A stretch of 64,000 nt of DNA from Prevotellaceae bacterium UBA1075 (lineage in GTDB: Bacteria; Bacteroidota; Bacteroidia; Bacteroidales; Bacteroidaceae). The position numbers and the translations under genes were made by a program. Positions within the stretch are counted from its first letter, which is position 1; every line of letters begins with the position of its first letter. Below are positions 44,804-52,487 of the stretch, one piece after another. Below the pieces are notes generated by a model. The model saw nothing but the letters and a program-made list of their open reading frames with translations, did no database searches and had not been told where the DNA came from. The stretch covers positions 131,502 to 195,501 of the forward strand of contig DCCS01000040.1 of the NCBI GenBank assembly GCA_002316015.1, read 5' to 3'.

Positions 44804-45874
44804 CTACTCCATCACATCCTTGGTGCCGCCCGTGCTCTGGAAGAAGGTCACCTTGGTAGTGGTCTTCTTGTCGAAGAGGAGGTGCGAGAGTATCTCCACG
44901 CGCCCGAACTGCCCCATGGGGGTCTCCAGCGTGCAGTACTCGCGGTCGGAGTCGTAGACGGTGAGCCTGGCCCGCACCGGCACATTATAATATACGCCCT
45001 TCTCCATCTTGGCCTTCTTCTTGGCCACTTGCTCGTCAACCACAGGGGCGGGAAGCGTCTCGGTGCACTTGACACGCACATACACGGGGTCGCCGGCCAG
45101 GTCATCGGCATCCACCACACCCAGTTTGCGCGAGAAGCGGAACAGGATATCCCGCTCGGTCTCCTGCGTGGGGTCATAGGTCATGGAGAACACCTCGTGG
45201 GTGGTGTGTGTGGTGCCGGCGAAGAGCGAGGTGAGTGCCTGGTCCTGCCGGGCCAGCTGGCTGAGCATGAGCTGCAGTTGCGCCCCGTCCTTAGGGGTGT
45301 TGTCGGCCTCGCCGCGCACCAGCGCGTTGCGGCTCTCGCGTATGTCATAGATTTCCTGCGCGCAGAGTTCGGCCATCTTGGCCACGCTGCCCGCCGCCAG
45401 TATCTCCTGTGTCATGAAGGAGCGGGGGTCGGCGGGAGCGGGGTCCTGGGACGGCTGAGGCAGGGCGGGCAGGGCGGTCTCCTCGGCATCGGTGTTGATG
45501 CTCAGCAGGATGCCGTCGCGGCTCAGGCCCACCAGCGGAGCCACCGTCTTGCTCTTGAGCCTGATGCTGTATGCCTTGGTCTTGTCGGGCACGCCATAGG
45601 GCTCCAGCGTGACGCTCTTTATCTCCCAGTGCACGCTCTCGGTGGCGGGCACATTCTTGAGGTGCAGGTAGCGCTCGGCATACTTGTGGAAGTCACCAGG
45701 CCTGGTCACGGTCTTGTCGGCCTTGACGGTCACACGAAAGACGGTGCGCGGGAGGAAATAGGAGATTCCCTCCAGCGTGCTGCCGGGCACGAAAGGGGCG
45801 ACCTCGGTCTGTGCCTGCGCGCCCAAAGCCACTGCCATGAGCAGGGCCAGAGTCATGTTCCTTGTGATGTTCAT
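44804..45874 (-). CDS. DUF4831 family exported protein
   Basis: A 356-residue Bacteroidales-type protein of unknown function. A signal peptide (about 1-22, ALGAQAQ end) precedes a conserved opening EGISYFLPRTVFRVTVKADK. Further features include GDFHKYAERYLHLKNV and a Lys-rich patch VDEQVAKKKAKMEKGVYYNV. The ATG at 45874 begins the signal sequence. It is 46 nt after nnrD and 149 nt before the CDF gene. I cannot assign a role. Confidence 0.83.
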   Translation of the reverse strand: MNITRNMTLALLMAVALGAQAQTEVAPFVPGSTLEGISYFLPRTVFRVTVKADKTVTRPGDFHKYAERYLHLKNVPATESVHWEIKSVTLEPYGVPDKTKAYSIRLKSKTVAPLVGLSRDGILLSINTDAEETALPALPQPSQDPAPADPRSFMTQEILAAGSVAKMAELCAQEIYDIRESRNALVRGEADNTPKDGAQLQLMLSQLARQDQALTSLFAGTTHTTHEVFSMTYDPTQETERDILFRFSRKLGVVDADDLAGDPVYVRVKCTETLPAPVVDEQVAKKKAKMEKGVYYNVPVRARLTVYDSDREYCTLETPMGQFGRVEILSHLLFDKKTTTKVTFFQSTGGTKDVME

Positions 45875-45920
45875 ATCTTGTCTTACGATTTTTCGGTTTT
45901 GCGGGTGTACGCCCGTCCGT

Positions 45921-46787
45921 TCATCCGGCCTTGTGCAGTTCACTCCATGCCTCGCACAGATGCGCTATGATGTCCCGCGCCAGCATGGCCTCCTGCCCGA
46001 GGCGGCCTGCGGCGCGGTCGCCCGCCGTGGCGTGCAGCCACACGCCCAGACTGGCCGCCTGCCCCGGCTCGTAGCCCTGGGCCAGCAGGCCCGTGACAAT
46101 GCCCGTGAGCACATCGCCCGCCCCTGCGGTGGCCATGCCGGCATTGCCCCTGGGGCACAAGTCCACCCGGCCATCAGGGTGGCACACATGGGTGGGATGT
46201 CCCTTGAGCACCACCCACACACCTGCCTCGACGGCAAGGCGGCAAGCTGCCCGCAGGAGTGCGTCGCCGCCGGAGAGGCCGCCCTCACAGGCCAGCAGCC
46301 CGCGGGCCAGCGCAAGCATCTCGCCGCCATGGGGAGTGAGCACGGCGCGCCCGCGCAACAGCCCCACCCACTCCGGGCAGACTGCCAGGACGCGCAGGGC
46401 ATCGGCATCCACCGCCAGGGGAAGAGGCGCGGAGAGAGCCAGCACGCTGTGCAGCAAGACGCCGGCATCGGGCCCGATACCCGGGCCAATGCCCACGGCC
46501 TGCCACTGGGAGTAGCCACGCGCGTCGGACGAGGGGGCGTTCACCCCCAGGTGGGGCAACGTCCTCAGCACGGCCTCGGGCACAGACACCTGCACCAGAA
46601 GCCTGTTGCACACGGGCGTGCACACGGTGAGCTTGCCCACCCCGGCACGCAGGCACGACTCGGCCGCCAGCACGGCACAGCCGCCCACGCCCGCGCTCCC
46701 CGCCACCAGCAGGGCATGGCCCATGGTGCCCTTGTGGGCGTCATCGGGCCGCGGGCGCAGCATCCGCGCCATACGCACAGGTGTCAT
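45921..46787 (-). CDS. nnrD: ADP-dependent NAD(P)H-hydrate dehydratase (NnrD domain only)
   Basis: A 288-residue ribokinase-fold enzyme that repairs hydrated NAD(P)H using ADP. Marks are RPRPDDAHKGTMGHALLVAG, AVGIGPGIG, LTPHGGEMLAL, VVLKGHPT and the catalytic NAGMATAGAGDVLTGIV. Bacteria often carry this domain fused to the NnrE epimerase; here the epimerase domain is absent and the protein begins right at the dehydratase. A -7 box at 46804-46811 puts transcription near 46797, so I prefer the ATG at 46787 over the one at 46799. It is divergent from hpt. Confidence 0.9.
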   Translation of the reverse strand: MTPVRMARMLRPRPDDAHKGTMGHALLVAGSAGVGGCAVLAAESCLRAGVGKLTVCTPVCNRLLVQVSVPEAVLRTLPHLGVNAPSSDARGYSQWQAVGIGPGIGPDAGVLLHSVLALSAPLPLAVDADALRVLAVCPEWVGLLRGRAVLTPHGGEMLALARGLLACEGGLSGGDALLRAACRLAVEAGVWVVLKGHPTHVCHPDGRVDLCPRGNAGMATAGAGDVLTGIVTGLLAQGYEPGQAASLGVWLHATAGDRAAGRLGQEAMLARDIIAHLCEAWSELHKAG

Positions 46788-46803
46788 CACGCTTGCCATG
46801 CTG

Positions 46804-46811
46804 CAAAGGTA
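46804..46811 (-). promoter_or_regulatory. Putative -7 box for nnrD
   Basis: TACCTTTG on the minus strand fits TAnnTTTG. It would give a leader of only about 10 nt to the ATG at 46787. A -33 TTG is not evident. Confidence 0.45.
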
Positions 46812-46887
46812 CTGCTTTCCACGGTACATGCGCGCCCGCCCCGGCAAGAAAATCACCCCGCAGAGCCTGTCTGTGGGGAAATTTTCA

Positions 46888-46895
46888 TAATTTTG
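46888..46895 (+). promoter_or_regulatory. Putative -7 box for hpt
   Basis: TAATTTTG fits TAnnTTTG and lies about 20 nt before the hpt ATG at 46916. The -33 element is not evident. Confidence 0.5.
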
Positions 46896-46915
46896 CGCCA
46901 CATTACACACATGTC

Positions 46916-47464
46916 ATGAGCAGCAGACCAATCATTCAGGTAAAGGACAAGACCTTTGCCATCTCAATTCCCGAAGCAGAGATCCTACAGCGGGTGAAGG
47001 CCGTCGCGTCGCGTATCAACGAGGACTACAAGGGGCAGAGCCCCATATTCCTGGCAGTACTGAACGGGGCATTCATCTTCGCCGCCGACCTCATGAGGGA
47101 GATTGACCTCCCGTGCGAGATCTCATTCGTGAAACTGACCTCGTACGAGGGGACACACACGACGGGTGCCATACGGGAACTCATCGGGCTCAGCGTGGAC
47201 ATCACCGGACGCCCGGTAATCGTGGTGGAGGACATCGTGGACACGGGCATCACCATGGCGCACATGCTGGACACACTCAGGAAGCAGAACCCCAGCAGCA
47301 TCGACGTGTGCACCCTGCTGCTCAAGCCCGGCAAGCTGCAGGCGCAACTGGACATACGCTACTGCTGCCTGGAAATCCCCAACGACTTCATCGTGGGCTA
47401 CGGACTGGACTACGACGGGCAGGGCCGCAACACACGCGACATCTACACGCTGGTGCCCCAGTGA
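46916..47464 (+). CDS. hpt: Hypoxanthine phosphoribosyltransferase
   Basis: A 182-residue purine-salvage enzyme that joins hypoxanthine (or guanine) with PRPP to give IMP (or GMP). The PRPP-binding motif is VIVVEDIVDTGITM, and the PPi-loop region LAVLNGAFIFAADL and the C-terminal DFIVGYGLDYDGQGRN are typical. The ATG at 46916 lies just after a -7 box. First gene of a conserved-looking set hpt, adk, obg, pgeF, M23 peptidase. Confidence 0.95.
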   Translation: MSSRPIIQVKDKTFAISIPEAEILQRVKAVASRINEDYKGQSPIFLAVLNGAFIFAADLMREIDLPCEISFVKLTSYEGTHTTGAIRELIGLSVDITGRPVIVVEDIVDTGITMAHMLDTLRKQNPSSIDVCTLLLKPGKLQAQLDIRYCCLEIPNDFIVGYGLDYDGQGRNTRDIYTLVPQ

Positions 47465-47600
47465 GGCCGCGCCCCCCGAAGGCACCGGCACGCAAGCCGG
47501 GGCAAAGCGGCCACAGACCGACCGCCCCGAAAGGAAAGGGGCCTGGGGGGAGGGCGTTTCACACAAGGACTAAACACATTTCCACACAACATACTTGATT

Positions 47601-48179
47601 ATGAAGAACATCATCATCTTTGGCGCCCCCGGTTCAGGGAAAGGCACCTACAGCGACATGATAGTGAAAAAGTACGGCATGGGCCACATCAGCACCGGCG
47701 ATGTGCTGCGCGCACAGATAAAGGCCGAGACCGAACTGGGCAAACTGGCGCAGGGCTACATCAACAACGGGCAGCTCATCCCCGACTCGCTGATGATTGA
47801 CATCCTGGCCAAGACATACGACAGGATGCCCGCAGGCAAGGGGGTCATCTTCGACGGGTTCCCGCGCACCATCGCACAGGCCGAGGCTCTGAAGAAGATG
47901 CTGGCCGAGCGGGGAGACGAGATGGGAGTGATGATAGAGCTGGTGGTGAGCGAGGACATCCTGATGGCACGACTGCTCAACCGCGCCAAGGAACAGGGCC
48001 GCGCCGACGACAACGAGGAGACGATACGCAAGCGCTTCGAGGTGTACAACAGACAGACGGCCCCGCTGGCGGAATGGTTTGAGAAGGAAGGCATACGCCA
48101 CACATTCCGATGGGCCGACCATCCCTCAAAGGAGGAGATGACAGGAGCCATCTTCGCGTTCCTTGACCAGCTGGGCTGA
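47601..48179 (+). CDS. adk: Adenylate kinase
   Basis: A 192-residue enzyme that equilibrates AMP, ADP and ATP. The P-loop is IIFGAPGSGKGTYSDMI, the AMP-site GHISTGDVLRAQIK, and FDGFPRTIAQAEAL is the family signature. The LID region is short (LLNRAKEQGRADDNEETIRKR), so it is the short form without zinc finger. The ATG at 47601 is the family start; a TTG at 47595 is in frame but less likely. It overlaps obg as TGATG. Confidence 0.97.
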   Translation: MKNIIIFGAPGSGKGTYSDMIVKKYGMGHISTGDVLRAQIKAETELGKLAQGYINNGQLIPDSLMIDILAKTYDRMPAGKGVIFDGFPRTIAQAEALKKMLAERGDEMGVMIELVVSEDILMARLLNRAKEQGRADDNEETIRKRFEVYNRQTAPLAEWFEKEGIRHTFRWADHPSKEEMTGAIFAFLDQLG

Positions 48180-49351
48180 TGGCGGAGTCGAACTTCGTTG
48201 ACTATGTGAAGATATGCTGCCGCTCGGGCAAGGGCGGGCGGGGCTCGGCACACATGCACCGGGCCAAGTATATCCCCAACGGCGGCCCCGACGGAGGCGA
48301 CGGCGGGCGGGGCGGAAACGTGTACCTGCGCGCCAACCACAACTACTGGACACTGCTGCACCTGCGCTATGAGCGGCACATTTTCGCGGGGCACGGCGGC
48401 AACGGCGGGCAGAACCGGAGCACAGGAGCCAAGGGCGAGGACCGCTACATCGATGTGCCATGCGGCACCGTGGCCTACAATGCCGAGACGGGCGAGTACC
48501 TGTGCGACGTGACCGAGGACGGACAGGTGGTGACGCTGCTCAAGGGCGGGCGCGGAGGACTGGGCAACTGGAACTTCCGCACCTCCACCAACCAGGCCCC
48601 GCGATTCGCGCAGCCCGGTGAGCCCATGCGGGAGATGACCGTCGTGCTGGAACTGAAACTGCTGGCCGATGTGGGACTGGTGGGATTCCCCAACGCGGGC
48701 AAGAGCACGCTGCTGAGCGCACTCTCCAGTGCACGTCCCAAGATAGCCAACTACCCATTCACCACTATGGAGCCGTCACTGGGCATCGTGCCCTACCGCG
48801 ACAACCAGTCATTCGTCATGGCCGACATCCCCGGCATCATCGAGGGGGCGGCCGAGGGGCGCGGGCTGGGACTGAGATTCCTGAGGCACATCGAGCGCAA
48901 CTCGCTCCTGCTCTTCATGGTGCCCGGCGACACCGACTCGATAAGCAAGGAGTACGAAATCCTGCTGCGGGAGGTGAGCACCTTCAATCCCGAACTGCTG
49001 GACAAGCAGCGCGTGCTGGCCATCACCAAGTGTGACCTGCTGGACCAGGAACTCATGGACATGCTGGCCGAGGAACTGCCCCAGGACATCCCCCACGTGT
49101 TCATCAGCGCGGTGGCGGGACTGGGCATGCAGGAACTCAAGGATGTGCTGTGGCGAGAGCTCAACAGCGAGAGCAACAAGCTGCAGGCCATCGCGCAGGG
49201 CGAGACTCTGGTACACAGGAACAAAGACCCCGAGTGGCTCAAGAGCGAGATGCAGGACGAGGGCGAGGACGAGGAGATAGAGGTACTGGACGGAGACGGA
49301 CTCGTGGAGGACATCGACGACCTGGAGGACTACGAGTACGAGGATGAGTAG
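48179..49351 (+). CDS. obg: Obg-family GTPase (ribosome assembly)
   Basis: A 390-residue GTPase that acts in late large-subunit assembly. The N-terminal Obg glycine-rich domain (1-158) shows CRSGKGGRGSAHMHRAKYIP and GGNGGQNRSTGAKGEDRYI. The G domain has GFPNAGKSTLLSAL (G1), MADIPGIIEGAAEGRGLGL (G3) and ITKCDL (G4). The C-terminal tail is short and highly acidic (DEGEDEEIEVLDGDGLVED and onward) instead of the OCT domain. Start overlaps the adk stop; the end overlaps pgeF by eight bases. Confidence 0.97.
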   Translation: MAESNFVDYVKICCRSGKGGRGSAHMHRAKYIPNGGPDGGDGGRGGNVYLRANHNYWTLLHLRYERHIFAGHGGNGGQNRSTGAKGEDRYIDVPCGTVAYNAETGEYLCDVTEDGQVVTLLKGGRGGLGNWNFRTSTNQAPRFAQPGEPMREMTVVLELKLLADVGLVGFPNAGKSTLLSALSSARPKIANYPFTTMEPSLGIVPYRDNQSFVMADIPGIIEGAAEGRGLGLRFLRHIERNSLLLFMVPGDTDSISKEYEILLREVSTFNPELLDKQRVLAITKCDLLDQELMDMLAEELPQDIPHVFISAVAGLGMQELKDVLWRELNSESNKLQAIAQGETLVHRNKDPEWLKSEMQDEGEDEEIEVLDGDGLVEDIDDLEDYEYEDE

Positions 49352-50000
49352 CCTGATCATATACGACACGCCCCCGTGGCTCACGGCCTTCACCACAGGC
49401 AAGGGATGCGGTGTGGAGGACATGGGACTGCACCTGCAGGACCTGGCCTTGCCCCGCCAGACACACTCCAGCCACATCCTGCGCGTGGAACATGCGGGAA
49501 GACCCGAGGACACGGACGCGGTCTTCACCGACCGGCCTGGCCTGTGCGTGTGCGTGAAGACGGCCGACTGCATCCCCGTATTGCTCTATGATGACCACAC
49601 CCGCATGGTGGCCGCCGTCCACGCGGGCTGGCGGGGCACGGTGGCAGGCATCGCCGCCAAGACAGCCTGCCTGATGGACAGCCACACGGAGCGCTTGCAC
49701 GCCATCATCGGGCCTGGCATATCGCTGCCACGCTTCGAGGTGGGCGACGAGGTGTATGGGGCATTCCTGCAGGCAGGGTTTCCCATGGGGCGCATTGCCA
49801 AACGCTTCCCCTGCGCCGGCGGGGGCGAGAAGTGGCACCTGGACCTGTGGGAGGCCAACCGCTGGCAACTAAGCGAGGCGGGAGTAAGGGACATCCACAT
49901 CCAGGGAATCTGCACCATGACCAGCCCGCTCTACTACAGCGCGAGGCGCGAGACCATCAACACGGGGCGCAACATGAACGGCATATTCATCAAACCATGA
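49344..50000 (+). CDS. pgeF: Peptidoglycan editing factor / polyphenol oxidase-like (YfiH family)
   Basis: A 218-residue protein of the multicopper oxidase-like laccase-domain family DUF152. The metal-binding residues are in CVCVKTADCIPVLLYD (with Cys), VAAVHAGWRGTV and the late His RQTHSSHIL. In E. coli the homologue removes misincorporated L-Ser from UDP-MurNAc peptides, and other members act on purine nucleosides; either role is possible here given adk, hpt and an M23 peptidase nearby. It overlaps obg by eight bases and the peptidase gene by ATGA. Confidence 0.93.
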   Translation: MSSLIIYDTPPWLTAFTTGKGCGVEDMGLHLQDLALPRQTHSSHILRVEHAGRPEDTDAVFTDRPGLCVCVKTADCIPVLLYDDHTRMVAAVHAGWRGTVAGIAAKTACLMDSHTERLHAIIGPGISLPRFEVGDEVYGAFLQAGFPMGRIAKRFPCAGGGEKWHLDLWEANRWQLSEAGVRDIHIQGICTMTSPLYYSARRETINTGRNMNGIFIKP

Positions 50001-50713
50001 CGAGACTAATCTGCACAATGCTCCTGCTCATGAGCCTCTCCACAGCCTGCCTCGCACAAAACCACAAGGGGCAGGCCCAGGAGGAGGTGGACATCGACGA
50101 GTGGCAGGTGATGAGGGTGGCGGCCTCAAAAGACCCATTCGAGAGGTCGAGGCAATTCTCCATCAACTTTGCCGACTATGCCCAGGAGGACTGGTGCTAC
50201 CCGCTTCCCGGAGGCAAGGTGATAAGCCCCTTCGGCGGAAGCAGAAGGCACGGCGGCACGGATATCAAGACCAGGCCAAACGACACAATACGGGCGGCTT
50301 TCCCGGGCGAGGTCATCCTGAGCGGCCCCTACTACGCCTACGGAAACTTCATCGTCATCCGCCATGCCAACGGACTGGAGACAGCCTACAGCCACAACTC
50401 GCGCAACCTGGTGAAGAAGGGCGCGTGGGTACACGCGGGCCAGCCCATCGCGCTGGAGGGGCGCACGGGACGTGCCACCACCCACCACCTGCACTTCGAG
50501 ACCCGCGTGCGCGGCAAGGCTTTCGACTCCGCCAAGATTTACGACCATGCCAGGCACTCCATCAAGCGCGAGGTGATGCTCTTCACCAAGCAGCCAAACG
50601 GACACATCCACATCACCATTTCCGACAAGGAGAAGCACAAGGAACTGCAAAGGCAGCGGGAAAAGAAACACAAGCCAGGAACACGGGAACACAAGCCAGG
50701 CGACAAGCACTGA
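49997..50713 (+). CDS. Secreted M23 metallopeptidase
   Basis: A 238-residue exported peptidoglycan hydrolase. Signal peptide 1-21 (TACLAQ end). The M23 domain (about 68-190) has HGGTDIKTRPNDTIRAAFPG with the zinc His/Asp, AYSHNSRNLVKKGAWVHAGQ, and THHLHFETRVRG. No LysM domain, unlike the paralogue at 273-1283. The C-terminus is Lys/His/Glu-rich (KEKHKELQRQREKKHK) and probably disordered. Start by ATGA overlap with pgeF. Last gene of the hpt-adk-obg-pgeF operon, followed by a hairpin at 50719. Confidence 0.92.
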   Translation: MTRLICTMLLLMSLSTACLAQNHKGQAQEEVDIDEWQVMRVAASKDPFERSRQFSINFADYAQEDWCYPLPGGKVISPFGGSRRHGGTDIKTRPNDTIRAAFPGEVILSGPYYAYGNFIVIRHANGLETAYSHNSRNLVKKGAWVHAGQPIALEGRTGRATTHHLHFETRVRGKAFDSAKIYDHARHSIKREVMLFTKQPNGHIHITISDKEKHKELQRQREKKHKPGTREHKPGDKH

Positions 50714-50718
50714 ACGCA

Positions 50719-50755
50719 CCGCCCCCGCAATTCAATTGTTGAATTGCGGGGGCGG
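50719..50755 (+). terminator. Perfect 17-bp hairpin after the M23 peptidase gene
   Basis: Arms CCGCCCCCGCAATTCAA (50719-50735) and its exact complement (50739-50755) with a 3-nt loop, 5 nt after the stop codon. No T-run follows on the plus strand. It also lies between this operon and the converging restriction-modification stub, so it may serve both strands. Confidence 0.75.
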
Positions 50756-50771
50756 TGTCCGTTAAGCGAGC

Positions 50772-50939
50772 CTACAAGACTCTAATCTCCCGGAAGGCAT
50801 CCGCGACAGGCTGGCATCCACCCTTTACCCTGTCCCTATACAAGATTTCTGCCACTTGTATAGGTTTGTACATGTGGGAACGTCCCTTGCCCAGGACCAT
50901 ATCCAAAGCCTGTTTTGCCTGTTCGATTGTCAGTATCAT
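50772..50939 (-). pseudogene. Truncated restriction endonuclease, N-terminal fragment (HaeII-like?)
   Basis: A 55-codon frame starting 5 nt after the methyltransferase stop codon. It begins MILTIEQAKQALDMVLGKGR, then SHMYKPIQVAEILYRDRV, which resembles, from memory, the N-terminus of HaeII-type restriction enzymes. Such enzymes have several hundred residues; here the frame stops after FREIRVL and meets the hairpin at 50755, so most of the gene is gone. Position directly behind the methyltransferase supports a broken partner gene. The family name is uncertain; the coding frame itself is well supported. Confidence 0.6.
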
Positions 50940-50944
50940 GCCAA

Positions 50945-51892
50945 TTATGAATTATACATCTTTAATGCCAGCAGCATTTGCCTGGCTACCGCAGAAATTA
51001 CTGGAACAGCCACGGAATTACCCACCTGATGCTTAATCTGCCCATACGGCACCACAATCTTGAAGTCATCAGGAAACCCCTGCAACCTAAGCATCTCCCT
51101 TTCCGTTGGCCGTCGCTCATCATTGATAAGAATATAATTGGCTGATGCTCCAGCACGCAGGCACGAGGAATAAGGGTGTGGGGTGACACTCCCAGCCATG
51201 TTCTCATGGGAGATATATGGCTTGGGGTAGTTGGGGGCTTTCAGCCTCATCAAGCGCGACTCTCGAATGCTGTCCCTCACATAGTATTTTCGGTCAACAT
51301 TCGTCTCCAGTACCTCACTTAGAGTCTTCCTGTATGAGGGAGAAACTGGGTCTGGAAAGGAGAAGAGCACATCATCCTTGAATCCCACGATAATTATACG
51401 CTCCCTCTTCTGCGGGACACCATAGCCAAGCGCGTTCAGAACCTTTGCATAGACATTGTAGCCAAGAGCCTCCAGATGAGAACGGACAACCTTGAAAGTC
51501 TTTCCGCCATCGTGCGCGGTCAGGTTGCGCACATTCTCCAGCATGAAGGCGCACGGGGATTTCTCCCTCAATATTCTCTCTATTTCAAAAAACAGTGTCC
51601 CGCACGTTTCATTCTCAAACCCCTCCTTCTTACCGATAATAGAGAAAGCCTGGCAGGGGAAGCCTCCAAGCAGAATATCAAAGTCTGGGATGTCGCGCGC
51701 ATCAATCTTAGTGATGTCACCCGATGGATATTCACCGAAGTTCGCCTCGTAGGTCTTACAGGCATTCTTGTCGAATTCCGAGGAGAACACGCAATGCCCT
51801 CCAACCGACTCAAAGCCAAGTCTGATGCCCCCTATCCCCGCGAACAGGTCTATAAAGCGGAATGAATTCCAGTCCGTACGTTCTTGTTTCAA
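50945..51892 (-). CDS. DNA (cytosine-5-)-methyltransferase
   Basis: A protein of about 315 residues that puts a methyl group on C5 of cytosine in double-stranded DNA. Motif I is FIDLFAGIGGIRLGFESVG, motif IV GGFPCQAFSIIGKKEGF with the catalytic Cys, motif VI MLENVRNL, motif VIII PQKRERIIIVGF and motif X HQVGNSVAVPVI. The frame has an ATG at 51973, but a consensus promoter (51942-51974) covers it, with transcription starting near 51935. A TTG at 51892 just upstream of the conserved part is my start; the upstream ATG is the alternative. The gene is AT-richer than its neighbours, suggesting horizontal transfer. Its restriction partner seems reduced to a fragment. Confidence 0.93.
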   Translation of the reverse strand: MKQERTDWNSFRFIDLFAGIGGIRLGFESVGGHCVFSSEFDKNACKTYEANFGEYPSGDITKIDARDIPDFDILLGGFPCQAFSIIGKKEGFENETCGTLFFEIERILREKSPCAFMLENVRNLTAHDGGKTFKVVRSHLEALGYNVYAKVLNALGYGVPQKRERIIIVGFKDDVLFSFPDPVSPSYRKTLSEVLETNVDRKYYVRDSIRESRLMRLKAPNYPKPYISHENMAGSVTPHPYSSCLRAGASANYILINDERRPTEREMLRLQGFPDDFKIVVPYGQIKHQVGNSVAVPVISAVARQMLLALKMYNS

Positions 51893-51941
51893 ATTTTGAA
51901 CTGACTTTACTGATATGCTGAAACCAGCACACTTCCACTTG

Positions 51942-51974
51942 CAAAGATACGAAACCACTTTCTGAGAAAGCAAA
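51942..51974 (-). promoter_or_regulatory. Bacteroidetes-type promoter of the methyltransferase gene
   Basis: TTTG (51974-51971), a 21-nt spacer and TATCTTTG (51949-51942) on the minus strand match the consensus. It overlaps the most upstream ATG of the methyltransferase frame, which argues that translation starts further in. Confidence 0.72.
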
Positions 51975-52161
51975 GATTGCGGTATGATTTATCTCTTGGC
52001 AAGAACATCATCCCCCTCAACAGGACCCCGCCACCCTGGTGGTCTGCGAGAAGCGGCACGAGACAATGTCCAAGGCATGCCCCTGCGATGGCAAACGCAG
52101 GGGCATGCGTCCAGACCAGGAAAGGACTGCCGCCCGGCCACCTGTGCCAGGACAATGGGGA

Positions 52162-52203
52162 AGCAAAAGGAGGCGGCACCCGCAGGTGCCGCCTCCTTTT
52201 GCT
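52162..52203 (-). terminator. Strong terminator of the small basic protein / AICARFT transcript
   Basis: Perfect 19-bp arms AGCAAAAGGAGGCGGCACC (52162-52180) and complement (52185-52203) with a 4-nt loop. On the minus strand the second arm ends CCTTTTGCT, so the T-run lies inside the stem. It lies 25 nt after the stop codon of the 71-residue protein. Confidence 0.8.
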
Positions 52204-52228
52204 ATACGCATTCGTGACTTGTCACATC

Positions 52229-52444
52229 TCAGTGCTTGTGCCTGTTGGCACGCCTGGTGCGTATGTCGGCCTTTTTCTTGGCCGACCCACTGCCGTGCGC
52301 GCCCGTGATGTACTGCTTGCGCTTGGCCTTGGTGCGCACCTTGCCCCCCTTGTCCGTGGCTTTCTCCTTCGATCCCGGACGGAAAGTGATGCCTCCGCCC
52401 TGGATAATGGCATCTATGTCGTCTCCGCCAAACTGATTGCCCAT
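52229..52444 (-). CDS. Small basic conserved-looking protein
   Basis: A 71-residue hypothetical protein. The N-terminal third (MGNQFGGDDIDAIIQGGGIT) is neutral to acidic, the rest is very rich in Lys and Arg (KEKATDKGGKVRTKAKRKQY and KKKADIRTRRANRHKH), with no signal or membrane segment. Such composition suggests nucleic-acid or ribosome contact, which is only a guess. It starts 43 nt after the AICAR formyltransferase gene and has a strong terminator behind it, which supports it being a real gene rather than a chance frame. I do not recognise the family. Confidence 0.65.
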   Translation of the reverse strand: MGNQFGGDDIDAIIQGGGITFRPGSKEKATDKGGKVRTKAKRKQYITGAHGSGSAKKKADIRTRRANRHKH

Positions 52445-52487
52445 ATCTTATAGCGTGTCTTATGCAGCCCTGGCCGGGAACTGCCGG

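Larger units (their letters stand above)
51893..52228. other. Intergenic region with hairpins and the methyltransferase promoter
   Basis: About 335 nt with the methyltransferase promoter (51942-51974), a perfect 13-bp inverted repeat (GCATGCCCCTGCG at 52075-52087, complement at 52096-52108), and the terminator of the small basic protein gene (52162-52203). No gene supported. Confidence 0.65.

Noticed and set aside
43635..44957. Plus-strand frame of 440 codons opposite the CDF transporter
   Set aside because: Antisense frame with His/Gly/Arg bias; the CDF metal motifs are on the minus strand.
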